Positions 1 to 6,268 of a DNA stretch of 8,437 nt are shown piece after piece. The notes below the pieces were generated by a model. The model saw only the letters and a list, made by a program, of their open reading frames with translations, did not search any database and was not told the DNA's origin. Source of the DNA: an uncultured Clostridia bacterium (GTDB taxonomy: Bacteria > Bacillota > Clostridia > Saccharofermentanales > Saccharofermentanaceae). Where the stretch lies: contig CAMJGB010000078.1 in the NCBI GenBank assembly GCA_946405115.1, positions 1 to 8,437 on the forward strand, given 5' to 3'. Position numbers and translations under genes: made by a program. Every line of letters begins with the position of its first letter. Position 1 is the stretch's first letter.

Positions 1-51
1 ATTAGGTTTCCATAAATTCTTTCTTCGGGATGTGTCGTACCATAGACTCAG

Positions 52-65
52 AAGGGAGGAGGGAG
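52..65 (+). promoter_or_regulatory. Strong Shine-Dalgarno site that fixes the peptidase start
   Basis: The purine run AAGGGAGGAGGGAG contains a perfect AGGAGG at 57-62, five bases before the ATG at 68. This decides between the ATG at 68 and the upstream in-frame GTG at 32. Confidence 0.8.
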
Positions 66-67
66 TT

Positions 68-733
68 ATGAGTAAGAAGAAAAAAGTGTTAGCTGTCATA
101 GGTTCGATCGTGATGCTCCTGGCGCTTGCTGTTGCAGTGTCGCTTATCAAGCTTCAGATCAAGACAAATCACATCGATGTTGATTACTCTTCAATCTATG
201 ACGATGCGAAGTATCAGACGCCTGTTTATGTGGATGGGATAGAAGTTATTACGCAGGATGTGTCATGCGGTTATGCGGTAATCGAGATGTTCTCAGCATG
301 GAATGGGGGAGACATTACAGAAGAGTCGCTTTACGACGAATACGGAAGGGTGGTTACGTCTACGGGAGGAGCTTTCCTCGATGAGATGAACAAGAGGTTT
401 CCCGAGTATACGACCAGGATGTATACATACCAGACGAACACGGAGCTGATCGATCTCGTATACGACAGCCTTGCAGACGGTATGCCTGTGCCTTTCGAGT
501 GGGCGGCGCTATACGAGGATCAGTGGACGCTTCACTACTCGCTTATAGTAGGACTTGATGTTCCGAATGATGTGGTGACGATAGCAAATCCTTACGGCTA
601 CATCGAGGAGATAAGCATCGAAGAATTCCTGAACAGAACGTCCTATGAGGCGTGGGAGAATATGCCTTTGTTCCTGAAGATGGGATTCGCGGTTGGATTG
701 TTCGAGAAGAATACAATTTTCATCGTAAGTTGA
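68..733 (+). CDS. Membrane-anchored C39-like cysteine peptidase
   Basis: 221 residues. A lysine-rich start (KKKK at 3-6) is followed by one hydrophobic segment (about 7-27), giving an uncleaved anchor or signal peptide with the rest outside the cell. The domain has the C39/papain-like layout: Q63 and C67 in QDVSCG as oxyanion Gln and nucleophile, H156 in LHYSLIVG, and N174 in ANPYG as the third residue. C39-family members either remove double-glycine leaders or, in the Peptidase_C39_2 group, act as stand-alone secreted peptidases of mostly unknown substrate. No ABC transporter or leader peptide gene is adjacent, so the stand-alone type fits better. The frame is open upstream to base 2, with a GTG at 32, but the AGGAGG at 57-62 and the anchor directly after the Met support the start at 68. 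Fold and active site are fairly sure; the substrate is unknown. Confidence 0.85.
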   Translation: MSKKKKVLAVIGSIVMLLALAVAVSLIKLQIKTNHIDVDYSSIYDDAKYQTPVYVDGIEVITQDVSCGYAVIEMFSAWNGGDITEESLYDEYGRVVTSTGGAFLDEMNKRFPEYTTRMYTYQTNTELIDLVYDSLADGMPVPFEWAALYEDQWTLHYSLIVGLDVPNDVVTIANPYGYIEEISIEEFLNRTSYEAWENMPLFLKMGFAVGLFEKNTIFIVS

Positions 734-741
734 TATACTAT

Positions 742-754
742 AGTTTTTTCTTAA
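742..754 (+). repeat. 13-base 3' motif, copy 1 (AGTTTTTTCTTAA)
   Basis: Lies nine bases after the peptidase stop codon. The same 13 bases recur at 4540-4552, eleven bases after another stop codon. No GC-rich stem precedes the T run, so it is not a standard Rho-independent terminator. It may mark a 3' end in another way or be chance in an AT-rich gap. Confidence 0.5.
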
Positions 755-760
755 CAATCA

Positions 761-808
761 GCGACACATAGAAGGACCGGTGTTGCATAAGCGACATAGC
801 AGGTCTTC
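761..808 (+). promoter_or_regulatory. Pair of mutually exclusive hairpins upstream of a small ORF
   Basis: GTGTTGC at 780-786 can pair with GCGACAC at 761-767 (seven pairs, one G-U, 12-base loop). Alternatively TGTTGC at 781-786 can pair with GCGACA at 791-796 (six pairs, one G-U, loop ATAA). The second form is closed further by GAAG/CTTC (771-774 with 805-808) and ACC/GGT (776-778 with 802-804), leaving one bulged G. A central strand with two near-identical partners is the architecture of an attenuator or switch. No known riboswitch core was recognised. The element is 77 bases before the small gene at 886 and could also belong to the 3' end of the peptidase transcript. Confidence 0.4.
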
Positions 809-885
809 ATTGTTCATTGTATCTCCCTGCCCAAGGGTGTGTAATGACTGCGTTAAACATGGTTTATCAAGGAAGGAAAATAACA

Positions 886-1035
886 ATGGCTAAGACAAAG
901 AGAACATCAAAAAAGGCTATTAAGAAGACAGAAACAGTAGATCTCTGGGAGCCTGTATTCGAGATCAACAGAAAGGTTCAGGAGCTCGCGAAGTCCGCTG
1001 AGCATCTCTCAAAACTTTCCATCAAGCACATCTGA
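886..1035 (+). CDS. Small basic protein of unknown function, 49 aa
   Basis: The frame runs back to an ATG at 817, but the ATG at 886 is preceded by GGAAGG (871-876) at a normal distance. The segment before 886 reads like non-coding leader, so the short form is preferred. The first 17 residues are rich in Lys, Arg and Thr with no hydrophobic segment, suggesting a nucleic-acid- or ribosome-binding tail. The remainder (about 20-46, with WEPVFEINRKVQEL and AKSAEHLSKL) looks like one or two amphipathic helices with heptad-like Leu/Val spacing. It has no cysteines and no recognisable family motif. It stands alone after a 152-base gap containing paired hairpins. Coding status rests on the ribosome site and on composition; the function is unknown. 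Confidence 0.65.
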   Translation: MAKTKRTSKKAIKKTETVDLWEPVFEINRKVQELAKSAEHLSKLSIKHI

Positions 1036-1041
1036 TTAGGC

Positions 1042-1047
1042 TATAAT
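1042..1047 (+). promoter_or_regulatory. Possible -10 box of the histidine phosphatase gene
   Basis: A perfect TATAAT starts seven bases after the stop codon of the small gene and would place transcription start near 1054, about 27 bases before the ATG at 1081. No good -35 hexamer is visible at 16-18 bases spacing and there is no extended TGn, so the call is weak. Confidence 0.35.
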
Positions 1048-1080
1048 ATGCTCATAATCATCAGATTGTGAGTTAGCCTT

Positions 1081-1770
1081 ATGAGAATTATATTTGTCAG
1101 GCACGGTGAGCCTGATTACGACAACGACTGTCTGACTGATAACGGTATCATTCAGGCAAAAAATACAGCATTAAGACTTAAAGATGAGAATATAAGCGCA
1201 GTCTACGCTTCGCCCATGGGCAGAGCACGCGAGACTGCGTCTTTTACTGCCGAAGAACACGGGCTTGAGGTTCAGGTTCTGGACTTCATGCACGAGATAG
1301 ACTGGGGTGGGAGGAACGGCGCTTCTATCCCTTACGAGGGACACCCATGGACACTTTCCTGTGAGTTTATGGCATCCCCTGAATATGCTTCCGGCGGTAA
1401 TTGGAGAGAGCATCCTTACTTTAAAGACAACATCTGCCTTGATTACTACGAGAAGATCGCGGGTGAGTTCGATCGTCTTCTTAAAACTTACGGCCTTGTA
1501 AGGGAAGGCGTTGCTTACAAATTCGAAAAGCCTTGTGACGACACCATCGCTGTATTCGCTCACGGCGGTTCCGGCGGGATGCTGATCTCGCACTTACTTA
1601 GCCTGCCGGTTCCTTTTGTGTTCACGGCGATGCCTTACGGTGTGTGCTCAGTGTCGATTTTCGATGTTACGCCGCAGACGGGTAGCACAGCCGTGCCGAG
1701 GGTAGAGCTTTTTAACGACATGGGGCACTTGGGTAATGTGAGACTTGAGAAACTTCGCTTCGAGAAGTAG
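1081..1770 (+). CDS. Histidine phosphatase family protein (phosphoglycerate mutase-like)
   Basis: 229 residues, usual for the family. The catalytic signature is present at the very N-terminus (FVRHGEPDY, R7-H8-G9, with H8 as the phosphorylated His). It is followed by the ASPMGRARETA element (R48 and R50 near the phosphate pocket), E72 in MHEIDWGG as likely proton donor, and the second catalytic His, H161, in FAHGGSGG. These make it a cytoplasmic branch-1 phosphatase. The family covers phosphoglycerate mutases, cobalamin-pathway phosphatases and broad phosphomonoesterases; neither length nor neighbours point to one substrate. Residues about 77-125 form an insert before the second His. There is no clear Shine-Dalgarno before the ATG (AGTTAGCCTT precedes it), unlike most genes here. 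The family is sure; the substrate is unknown. Confidence 0.9.
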   Translation: MRIIFVRHGEPDYDNDCLTDNGIIQAKNTALRLKDENISAVYASPMGRARETASFTAEEHGLEVQVLDFMHEIDWGGRNGASIPYEGHPWTLSCEFMASPEYASGGNWREHPYFKDNICLDYYEKIAGEFDRLLKTYGLVREGVAYKFEKPCDDTIAVFAHGGSGGMLISHLLSLPVPFVFTAMPYGVCSVSIFDVTPQTGSTAVPRVELFNDMGHLGNVRLEKLRFEK

Positions 1771-1843
1771 CATTAACATAAGTCAATGCGGGAGTTTTGG
1801 GAAGGTGGTAAATTCCTTGTAAAGACTAAGGGAGGATATTACC

Positions 1844-2764
1844 ATGAATGAAAAAGTAATGATCGGCACTTGGGCGTGGGGCCCGGGACAGAACGGCTCG
1901 AAAATGGTGTTCGGCCAAAGCTACGATGAGCAGGTCTTGAAGGAAGCCTTTGACAGATCTGTATCATTCGGGTTCCTCGACTGGGATACTGCTGCCGTTT
2001 ACGGTATGGGTTCCTGCGAGAGGCTTCTCGGAGGCTTCATGAAGGGAAGAGATGACATCTATCTTTCCACGAAGTTTATGCCCGGAGGAAGATATAAAGC
2101 GGGTGCGCTTACAGAATCTTTTAATCAGAGCATGGAGCGCCTGGGAAGAACTTATGCAGACTTATTCTGGATCCATAGACCCAGTAATCTCATTCCTAAT
2201 CTTAAGGAAGCGATCCCGCTTATTAAGGAAGGAAAGATAAAGTCCATAGGCATCTCGAATGTCTCGCTCGATCACATAAAGCAGGCGGAAGAGCTTCTTG
2301 CCACGGAGGGCCTTAAGCTCGGTGCAGTTCAGAATCACTTCAGTCTGATAAGAGGCGATCAGCAGCCCATCATCGATTACTGCAATAAGAACGGCATCCG
2401 CTACTACGCATATATGGTGCTTGAGCAGGGCGCTTTGGCAGGACGATACAGCGCGAAGAATCACTTCCCGACATTCTCCTTCAGAAATTTCATGTTCCCG
2501 AAAAGAAAGTTTAAGAAGATCGAAGGCCTTCTTGAGGAGATGAAAAAGATGGCGGAAGAACTTAATATCGACCGCTCGCAGATCCCGATTTTGTGGGCGA
2601 TAGGTAAGGGCGCCATCCCGATCGTAGGCATTACCAAAGCTTCGTACGCGGATAAGCTTGCCGAAGCACTTAAGGTTGAGCTTACAAAGGAACAGATAGA
2701 CAAACTTACCGAAGAAGCAGTAAAGACGGGGCTTCGTCAGCAGGGAGTCTGGGAGCCACAGTAG
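1844..2764 (+). CDS. Aldo/keto reductase
   Basis: 306 residues, standard for a TIM-barrel NAD(P)H-dependent oxidoreductase acting on carbonyl compounds. The catalytic tetrad is complete: D48 (LDWDTAAVYG), Y53, K77 (LSTKF) and H111 (DLFWIHRP). The C-terminal cofactor region is also present (AIGKGAIPIVGITKASYADKL, about 253-273), so it is probably an active enzyme. The N-terminus MIGTWAWGPG is typical of the AKR class related to plant auxin-induced and YajO-like reductases. The start is fixed by AAGGGAGG at 1828-1835. It is followed after 12 bases by a lipoprotein gene on the same strand. Substrate cannot be named from sequence. Confidence 0.93.
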   Translation: MNEKVMIGTWAWGPGQNGSKMVFGQSYDEQVLKEAFDRSVSFGFLDWDTAAVYGMGSCERLLGGFMKGRDDIYLSTKFMPGGRYKAGALTESFNQSMERLGRTYADLFWIHRPSNLIPNLKEAIPLIKEGKIKSIGISNVSLDHIKQAEELLATEGLKLGAVQNHFSLIRGDQQPIIDYCNKNGIRYYAYMVLEQGALAGRYSAKNHFPTFSFRNFMFPKRKFKKIEGLLEEMKKMAEELNIDRSQIPILWAIGKGAIPIVGITKASYADKLAEALKVELTKEQIDKLTEEAVKTGLRQQGVWEPQ

Positions 2765-2770
2765 TATAAT
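2765..2770 (+). promoter_or_regulatory. Possible -10 box for leaderless transcription of the lipoprotein gene
   Basis: A perfect TATAAT fills the 12-base gap between the reductase stop (2764) and the ATG at 2777. It sits exactly at -12 to -7 relative to the A of that ATG. The ATG has no Shine-Dalgarno site (TCTGGTA precedes it). Together these suggest a leaderless transcript starting at the start codon. No -35 hexamer is visible 16-18 bases upstream, so the box could be chance. Confidence 0.35.
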
Positions 2771-2776
2771 CTGGTA

Positions 2777-3784
2777 ATGGACGTCAAAAAGCAGATCGTT
2801 ACTTTGCTGATAACAGCTTTTGCACTGACCGGTTGCTCCTATGTGACTGAAGGTTCATATGTGATGCCGGAAGGATATGACGAGTCTGCAATGGAATCCG
2901 CCGTGGCGGGAAGAACCCAGGATGTTATAGACGATGCCTGGGACGCAAGGCTCGGGTTTGACGGCAGCGGTCTTGATGCTGTTCCTTCTGTAAACCTTAG
3001 TGAGCTTTATGTGGATGGTACGGATTATCCCAATCTGTCTTCCGCCGTGCAGGACTTCGAATCAGAGTTGTTCGACTCCCACATAAGTGATCCGTCTTAT
3101 CTTATTACCAGATGCGACAACAGAGTTCTAAGCATAAGAGTTGCTGCAGATAACGACTACTACTGCGGCACTTGGGATTACGAAGGCAACAGGCTTTATT
3201 TTGACGACATCGTCAACGACTGCGATTACTTCATATATACATTAAGTCCGCTCATAAGTGTGTCTTTGCCCCAGGATACGAGTGTCGAAGTCGAAGAGAT
3301 AATCGCGAACCTGCTGGTATCTCACGAGCAGGAGGATTTTGATTTCTATCTTACGAAGGATTATCTGTGTTTCTTCCTGGATTATGTTGAGATGTCGGGA
3401 GAGGACCGCGAGGTCGCGAACAGAAGAGTCGAGATCAGAGTTAACTACCAGGAATATGCTGATTACTTTAATCCGCAGTATCTGCCGGGCGAAGGAACGA
3501 TCGTAAGTGCCGCGCAGACATTCGAGATAGAGTCAGCCATGGATGTAGATGAAGGCTACCGCTACGACGATCACTTCGATGTGATGAGAAGCGGAATGTT
3601 TGTCTATAACTTTAACGGACATAATTACGTCGTGTTCGACATGACATCAAGTCAGGATTCATCTTCGATCACTCTCATTTACGATGTGGATTCGTGTGAG
3701 TTCGTAAGCGAAGAAGTTCATGAGGGTATTCATTCCTTCGAGAGTACGACGGATGTTTTATCTTACATAACAGACAGGGTGTAA
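2777..3784 (+). CDS. Acidic lipoprotein with DUF3298/RsiV-like region
   Basis: 335 residues. A signal peptide ends in the lipobox LTGC (17-20), so the mature protein should be lipid-anchored at C20 on the outer face of the membrane. After an acidic, probably flexible linker (about 21-70), the body resembles DUF3298 proteins, a fold also found in the RsiV-type extracellular sensor domain: a strand-rich LSIRV segment, a FDDI segment, then FYLTKDYLCFFLDYVE (190-205) and VEIRVNY (218-224). In that family these match the YLT..GL.IYF and V.IPY elements. The region after about 235 is unassigned. It is strongly acidic and has no catalytic motif that I recognise. No sigma factor gene is adjacent, so an anti-sigma role is not supported. 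Lipoprotein status is firm; the domain link is by eye. Confidence 0.75.
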   Translation: MDVKKQIVTLLITAFALTGCSYVTEGSYVMPEGYDESAMESAVAGRTQDVIDDAWDARLGFDGSGLDAVPSVNLSELYVDGTDYPNLSSAVQDFESELFDSHISDPSYLITRCDNRVLSIRVAADNDYYCGTWDYEGNRLYFDDIVNDCDYFIYTLSPLISVSLPQDTSVEVEEIIANLLVSHEQEDFDFYLTKDYLCFFLDYVEMSGEDREVANRRVEIRVNYQEYADYFNPQYLPGEGTIVSAAQTFEIESAMDVDEGYRYDDHFDVMRSGMFVYNFNGHNYVVFDMTSSQDSSSITLIYDVDSCEFVSEEVHEGIHSFESTTDVLSYITDRV

Positions 3785-3787
3785 CGG

Positions 3788-4219
3788 ATGTATTTTGATG
3801 ATCTTAAGATAGGCATGACGGTGGAGACGGAGCCTGCCGTCATAAAGAAAGATAAGATGATCGAGTTTGCAAAGGACTACGATAATGTTCCTTTGCATAC
3901 CGATGAGGAATATGCGAAGACGACGCATTTCGGGCAGCTTATTGCTCCCGGAGTCATGTCCTTCCTTACTGTATGGGCGAAGTATCTAGAGGTGGATTTC
4001 TTCGGCGAGGAGCTGCTTGCAGGAAAGTCTGCGAAGATCGAATGGATGAAGCCTGTGTTTGCCGACGACGTTCTTACGGGCAAAGCTGAGATCACCAACA
4101 TGGTCAAAAGAAGCGAGAAGAACGGTATCGTCGAGCTTACCATCGAGGTATTTAATCAGAAAGGTGAACATGTGATAACAAATATCACTGAAGCTGTGGT
4201 AAAATGCCGTATCCCTTAA
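3788..4219 (+). CDS. MaoC-like hotdog-fold (R)-enoyl hydratase
   Basis: 143 residues, the length of a single-domain MaoC/R-hydratase. The hydratase signature is intact: D32 and H37 in YDNVPLHTDEEYA form the catalytic Asp-x4-His pair, and FGQLIAPG (48-55) continues the motif. The C-terminal half gives the hotdog strands (KIEWMKPVFADDVL, ELTIEVFNQKGE). Such enzymes hydrate trans-2-enoyl-CoA or -ACP, or dehydrate the 3-hydroxy form, in the cytoplasm as dimers. No fatty-acid or polyhydroxyalkanoate genes lie beside it, so the substrate is open. The ATG follows the lipoprotein stop by three bases with a weak AGGG site inside the upstream gene, suggesting translational coupling. It is followed after ten bases by the zinc-ribbon gene. 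Confidence 0.88.
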   Translation: MYFDDLKIGMTVETEPAVIKKDKMIEFAKDYDNVPLHTDEEYAKTTHFGQLIAPGVMSFLTVWAKYLEVDFFGEELLAGKSAKIEWMKPVFADDVLTGKAEITNMVKRSEKNGIVELTIEVFNQKGEHVITNITEAVVKCRIP

Positions 4220-4229
4220 GGAGGATACG

Positions 4230-4529
4230 ATGGACGAGAAACAGAAGGAACAAGAGCAGATATTTAAGACCTTCCGCAAGAGAAGAAGGGTATTCAGGGT
4301 CTCTATGATAGGTCTTCTGTTTGTTATTCCGATCACCGTTTACATCCAGTACCGCATTACCGAGAGCATGCTGCTTGGCACGGTCACGCTCGGTATCTTC
4401 ATGGCAGTGCTTTTCGCTGTGATAACGGCAGGTATTGCTTCCGGCGCCTCAAGGTGCCCTTACTGCGGTGCGATCCTCATAAGGCAGTACAGCGAGACTT
4501 GCAACGCGTGCGGCAAGAAGCTTCGCTGA
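4230..4529 (+). CDS. Small membrane protein with C-terminal zinc ribbon
   Basis: 99 residues. The N-terminus is charged and Lys/Arg-rich (RKRRR at 16-20). It is followed by two hydrophobic segments (about 24-41 and 47-70), then a treble-clef/zinc-ribbon pair of knuckles, C76-x2-C79 (CPYCG) and C91-x2-C94 (CNACG), ending four residues later with KKLR. Positive residues before the first segment predict both termini in the cytoplasm. This two-helix plus zinc-ribbon layout is common among uncharacterised Bacillota proteins; I assign no function. Translation starts at a near-perfect AAGGAGGA (4218-4225) that overlaps the stop codon of the hydratase gene, so the two are likely co-transcribed and coupled. 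Confidence 0.85.
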   Translation: MDEKQKEQEQIFKTFRKRRRVFRVSMIGLLFVIPITVYIQYRITESMLLGTVTLGIFMAVLFAVITAGIASGASRCPYCGAILIRQYSETCNACGKKLR

Positions 4530-4539
4530 AATTCCTGAA

Positions 4540-4552
4540 AGTTTTTTCTTAA
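4540..4552 (+). repeat. 13-base 3' motif, copy 2 (AGTTTTTTCTTAA)
   Basis: Identical to 742-754 and, like it, placed about ten bases after a stop codon on the same strand. The preceding bases contain a tandem CTGAAA (4525-4539 region) rather than an inverted repeat, so no terminator stem is seen. Confidence 0.5.
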
Positions 4553-4613
4553 AGTATCGAATATTTCCCGGTTTGTTCGTTAATGTCAGGCATGTATTTC
4601 TTCGTAAATAGTA

Positions 4614-4629
4614 CACACGAAAAAGTGTG
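4614..4629 (+). promoter_or_regulatory. Inverted repeat, candidate operator of the MATE gene
   Basis: CACAC-GAAAAA-GTGTG is a five-base perfect inverted repeat around an A-rich hexamer. With one mismatch and a G-T pair it extends outward to 4611 and 4632. It overlaps the -35 position of the putative MATE promoter (-10 at 4638-4643), where a repressor would block polymerase. As RNA it would be only a weak hairpin and no T run follows, so a protein-binding site is the better reading. MATE pumps are often drug-regulated, but no regulator gene is adjacent. Confidence 0.45.
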
Positions 4630-4634
4630 CGCTC

Positions 4635-4643
4635 TGATAGAAT
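4635..4643 (+). promoter_or_regulatory. Extended -10 promoter of the MATE gene
   Basis: TGATAGAAT is a TGn-extended -10 with five of six bases matching TATAAT. Transcription would start near 4650, two bases before the ATG at 4652, giving an almost leaderless mRNA. This agrees with the lack of a Shine-Dalgarno site. The -35 position falls in the inverted repeat and does not match TTGACA. Confidence 0.45.
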
Positions 4644-4651
4644 GTGTGGAT

Positions 4652-5998
4652 ATGAAACTTAAGACAAGAACAATGACTGAAGGAACACCGTGGAAACACG
4701 TGTTGATGTTCTCGCTGCCTGTATTGGCAGGAGCCCTTTTGCAGCAGTTATACAGCACGATCGATTCGATTATAGTTGGTAAGTTCGCAGGCGAAGATGC
4801 GCTTTCCGCTGTAGGTACAACGGGAAGCTTAACGTTCTTCTTCCTCGCTGTTGCCATGGGTTTCTCTTCAGGTAACGGTGTTGTAGTCGCACAGTGCTTT
4901 GGTGCAGATGATGAGAAGCGGGTAAGAGCTAACGCATCCTCAGGTATCTTGTTCCTGATGGGGCTCGGAGTAATTACTTCTATAGCCGCATTAGCTGTCG
5001 CAAGACCTGCTTGCGTCTATCTTCTTCATGTTCCCGAAGAGATTCTGGACATGACGGTTCTGTACTTCAGAATCTATGCTTTGGGACTTATCTTCCAGTA
5101 CGGATATAACATCTTCTCGGGCATCCTCCGCGGAGTCGGAGACAGTGCCGCGACATTATATTTCCTCCTTATATCGTCAGTCCTTAACATGGGACTTGAT
5201 GTACTGTTTGTGGCGTACTTTAAGTGGGGCGTTGCAGGTGCCGCGATCGCGACTGTAATCTCACAGGCGGTGTCATTTGTAGCAGCATACATCTACATGT
5301 ATTCAAGATATAAGGTGTTTAGATTTAAGCTTAACGAATACCAATGGAATTCCCGCCGTGTAATGGATACTGTTACTGTAGGACTTCCGATATCTTTGCA
5401 GCTTATAGTTGTTTCTTGTGGTTTTACAATTATCCAGAGAGCCGTAAACGAATTCGGAAAGACCATGACAGCATCGTTTACAGTCGGCCAGAGGATCGAG
5501 ATGTATCTTAACCTTCCGTGCACATCCCTTCAGACCACGATGGCTACTTACACGGGGCAGAATGTCGGTGCGAAGAAGATAGACAGGGTTAAGGAGGGAA
5601 CGAGGCAGACGCTGATCATATCGTTCATCATGACCATCATAATCTCGGCTCTCGTATGGATCTTTGCTCCCGGTATCATCGATCTGTTCGGATTAAGTGA
5701 CGAGGCTGCAGAGTACTGCCTGTCGCACTTGAGGACTATTGCTCTTATTAATATCGTTTTGTCGATGTACATCCCGCTTTTCGGTGTGTTCCAGGGCACG
5801 GGCCACAGCCTGTTCCCCATGATAGTCGCATGCGGTGCGCTTAGTACCAGAGTCATAATTACTTATGCCTTGCGCTACAGTCCTTTCTTCGGTCGTTCTA
5901 TAATATGGTGGAACGGATTGTTCGGATTCGGCATGGGATTCCTTATAACGTGGACGTTCTATTTAAGCGGAAGATGGAAAAGGGGTATAGAAGCATGA
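4652..5998 (+). CDS. MATE family multidrug/metabolite efflux transporter
   Basis: 448 residues, normal for a full-length MATE antiporter with 12 membrane helices in two homologous halves. The N-terminal half carries the family stretch FSLPVLAGALLQQLYSTIDS, then IVGKFAGEDALSAVGTTG and GFSSGNGVVVAQCFGADD. The second half repeats the pattern with GLPISLQLIVVS, then FTVGQRIEMYLNLP and TYTGQNVGAKK. These proteins export cationic drugs or metabolites using a Na+ or H+ gradient. The frame is open from an ATG at 4583, but that start would add 23 non-family residues and place the promoter and inverted repeat inside the gene. The start at 4652, or 4673 (MTEGTPW), matches the family; none has a Shine-Dalgarno site. 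The last codons overlap the next gene (ATGA). Confidence 0.92.
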   Translation: MKLKTRTMTEGTPWKHVLMFSLPVLAGALLQQLYSTIDSIIVGKFAGEDALSAVGTTGSLTFFFLAVAMGFSSGNGVVVAQCFGADDEKRVRANASSGILFLMGLGVITSIAALAVARPACVYLLHVPEEILDMTVLYFRIYALGLIFQYGYNIFSGILRGVGDSAATLYFLLISSVLNMGLDVLFVAYFKWGVAGAAIATVISQAVSFVAAYIYMYSRYKVFRFKLNEYQWNSRRVMDTVTVGLPISLQLIVVSCGFTIIQRAVNEFGKTMTASFTVGQRIEMYLNLPCTSLQTTMATYTGQNVGAKKIDRVKEGTRQTLIISFIMTIIISALVWIFAPGIIDLFGLSDEAAEYCLSHLRTIALINIVLSMYIPLFGVFQGTGHSLFPMIVACGALSTRVIITYALRYSPFFGRSIIWWNGLFGFGMGFLITWTFYLSGRWKRGIEA

Positions 5999-6264
5999 CA
6001 AAACTTAAGAAAGACAGATATCTGTTGCTGCTTTTTCTTGCGGCATTCTGGGTGGTAGGACTGATATTGGGAAGGTTCTTCGACCTTGATATAGCAAGAA
6101 GGGTTTATCTTGAGAACAACAAGGGCGCGGTAGCGTGGAGTGTAGTCGGAATCTACATGTTCTACGGATCGTTTGTGTTCCTTCTGGGAGTGATGTTTTG
6201 CCTGATTTATTACCGTATTCTGCTTAAGGTGCGTGAACCTGCCGCAAACGGAACCCAAAGGTGA
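5995..6264 (+). CDS. Small membrane protein resembling a truncated PAP2 phosphatase N-terminus
   Basis: 89 residues starting at an ATG that overlaps the MATE stop (ATGA), with AGGGG at about 5981 as ribosome site. It has two hydrophobic segments (about 9-27 and 49-73). Between them lies FFDLDIARRVYLENNKG (28-44), which is the kind of FDL-x-I...Y..N loop that follows helix 1 in many clostridial PAP2 phosphatases. None of the PAP2 catalytic motifs (K-x6-RP, PSGH, SR-x5-H) is present, because the frame stops 16 residues after the second segment in a polar tail (KVREPAANGTQR). It could be a remnant cut by the downstream hydrolase gene, or a true two-helix protein that only looks similar. Coding is likely; the PAP2 link is a by-eye inference. 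Confidence 0.65.
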   Translation: MTKLKKDRYLLLLFLAAFWVVGLILGRFFDLDIARRVYLENNKGAVAWSVVGIYMFYGSFVFLLGVMFCLIYYRILLKVREPAANGTQR

Positions 6265-6268
6265 ATTT

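Noticed and set aside
744..749. T6 run after the peptidase gene as a Rho-independent terminator
   Set aside because: No GC-rich inverted repeat directly precedes it; the only nearby symmetry is ACTATAGT, which cannot form a loop.
817..885. N-terminal extension of the small basic protein
   Set aside because: The ATG at 817 has no ribosome site, whereas GGAAGG is well placed for 886, and the extension does not look like conserved protein.
1171..1593. 140-codon open frame on the minus strand
   Set aside because: Fully antisense to the histidine phosphatase, whose catalytic motifs are intact; no family-like sequence or ribosome site.
1797..1825. TTGGGA / TAAAGA promoter before the aldo/keto reductase
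   Set aside because: Spacing is right but the -10 matches only two of six bases; too weak to list.
4542..4547. T6 run after the zinc-ribbon gene as a terminator
   Set aside because: Upstream bases form a direct repeat (CTGAAA twice), not a hairpin.
4583..4651. Upstream ATG as the MATE start
   Set aside because: It adds 23 residues without family similarity, lacks a ribosome site and would put the promoter and inverted repeat inside the gene.
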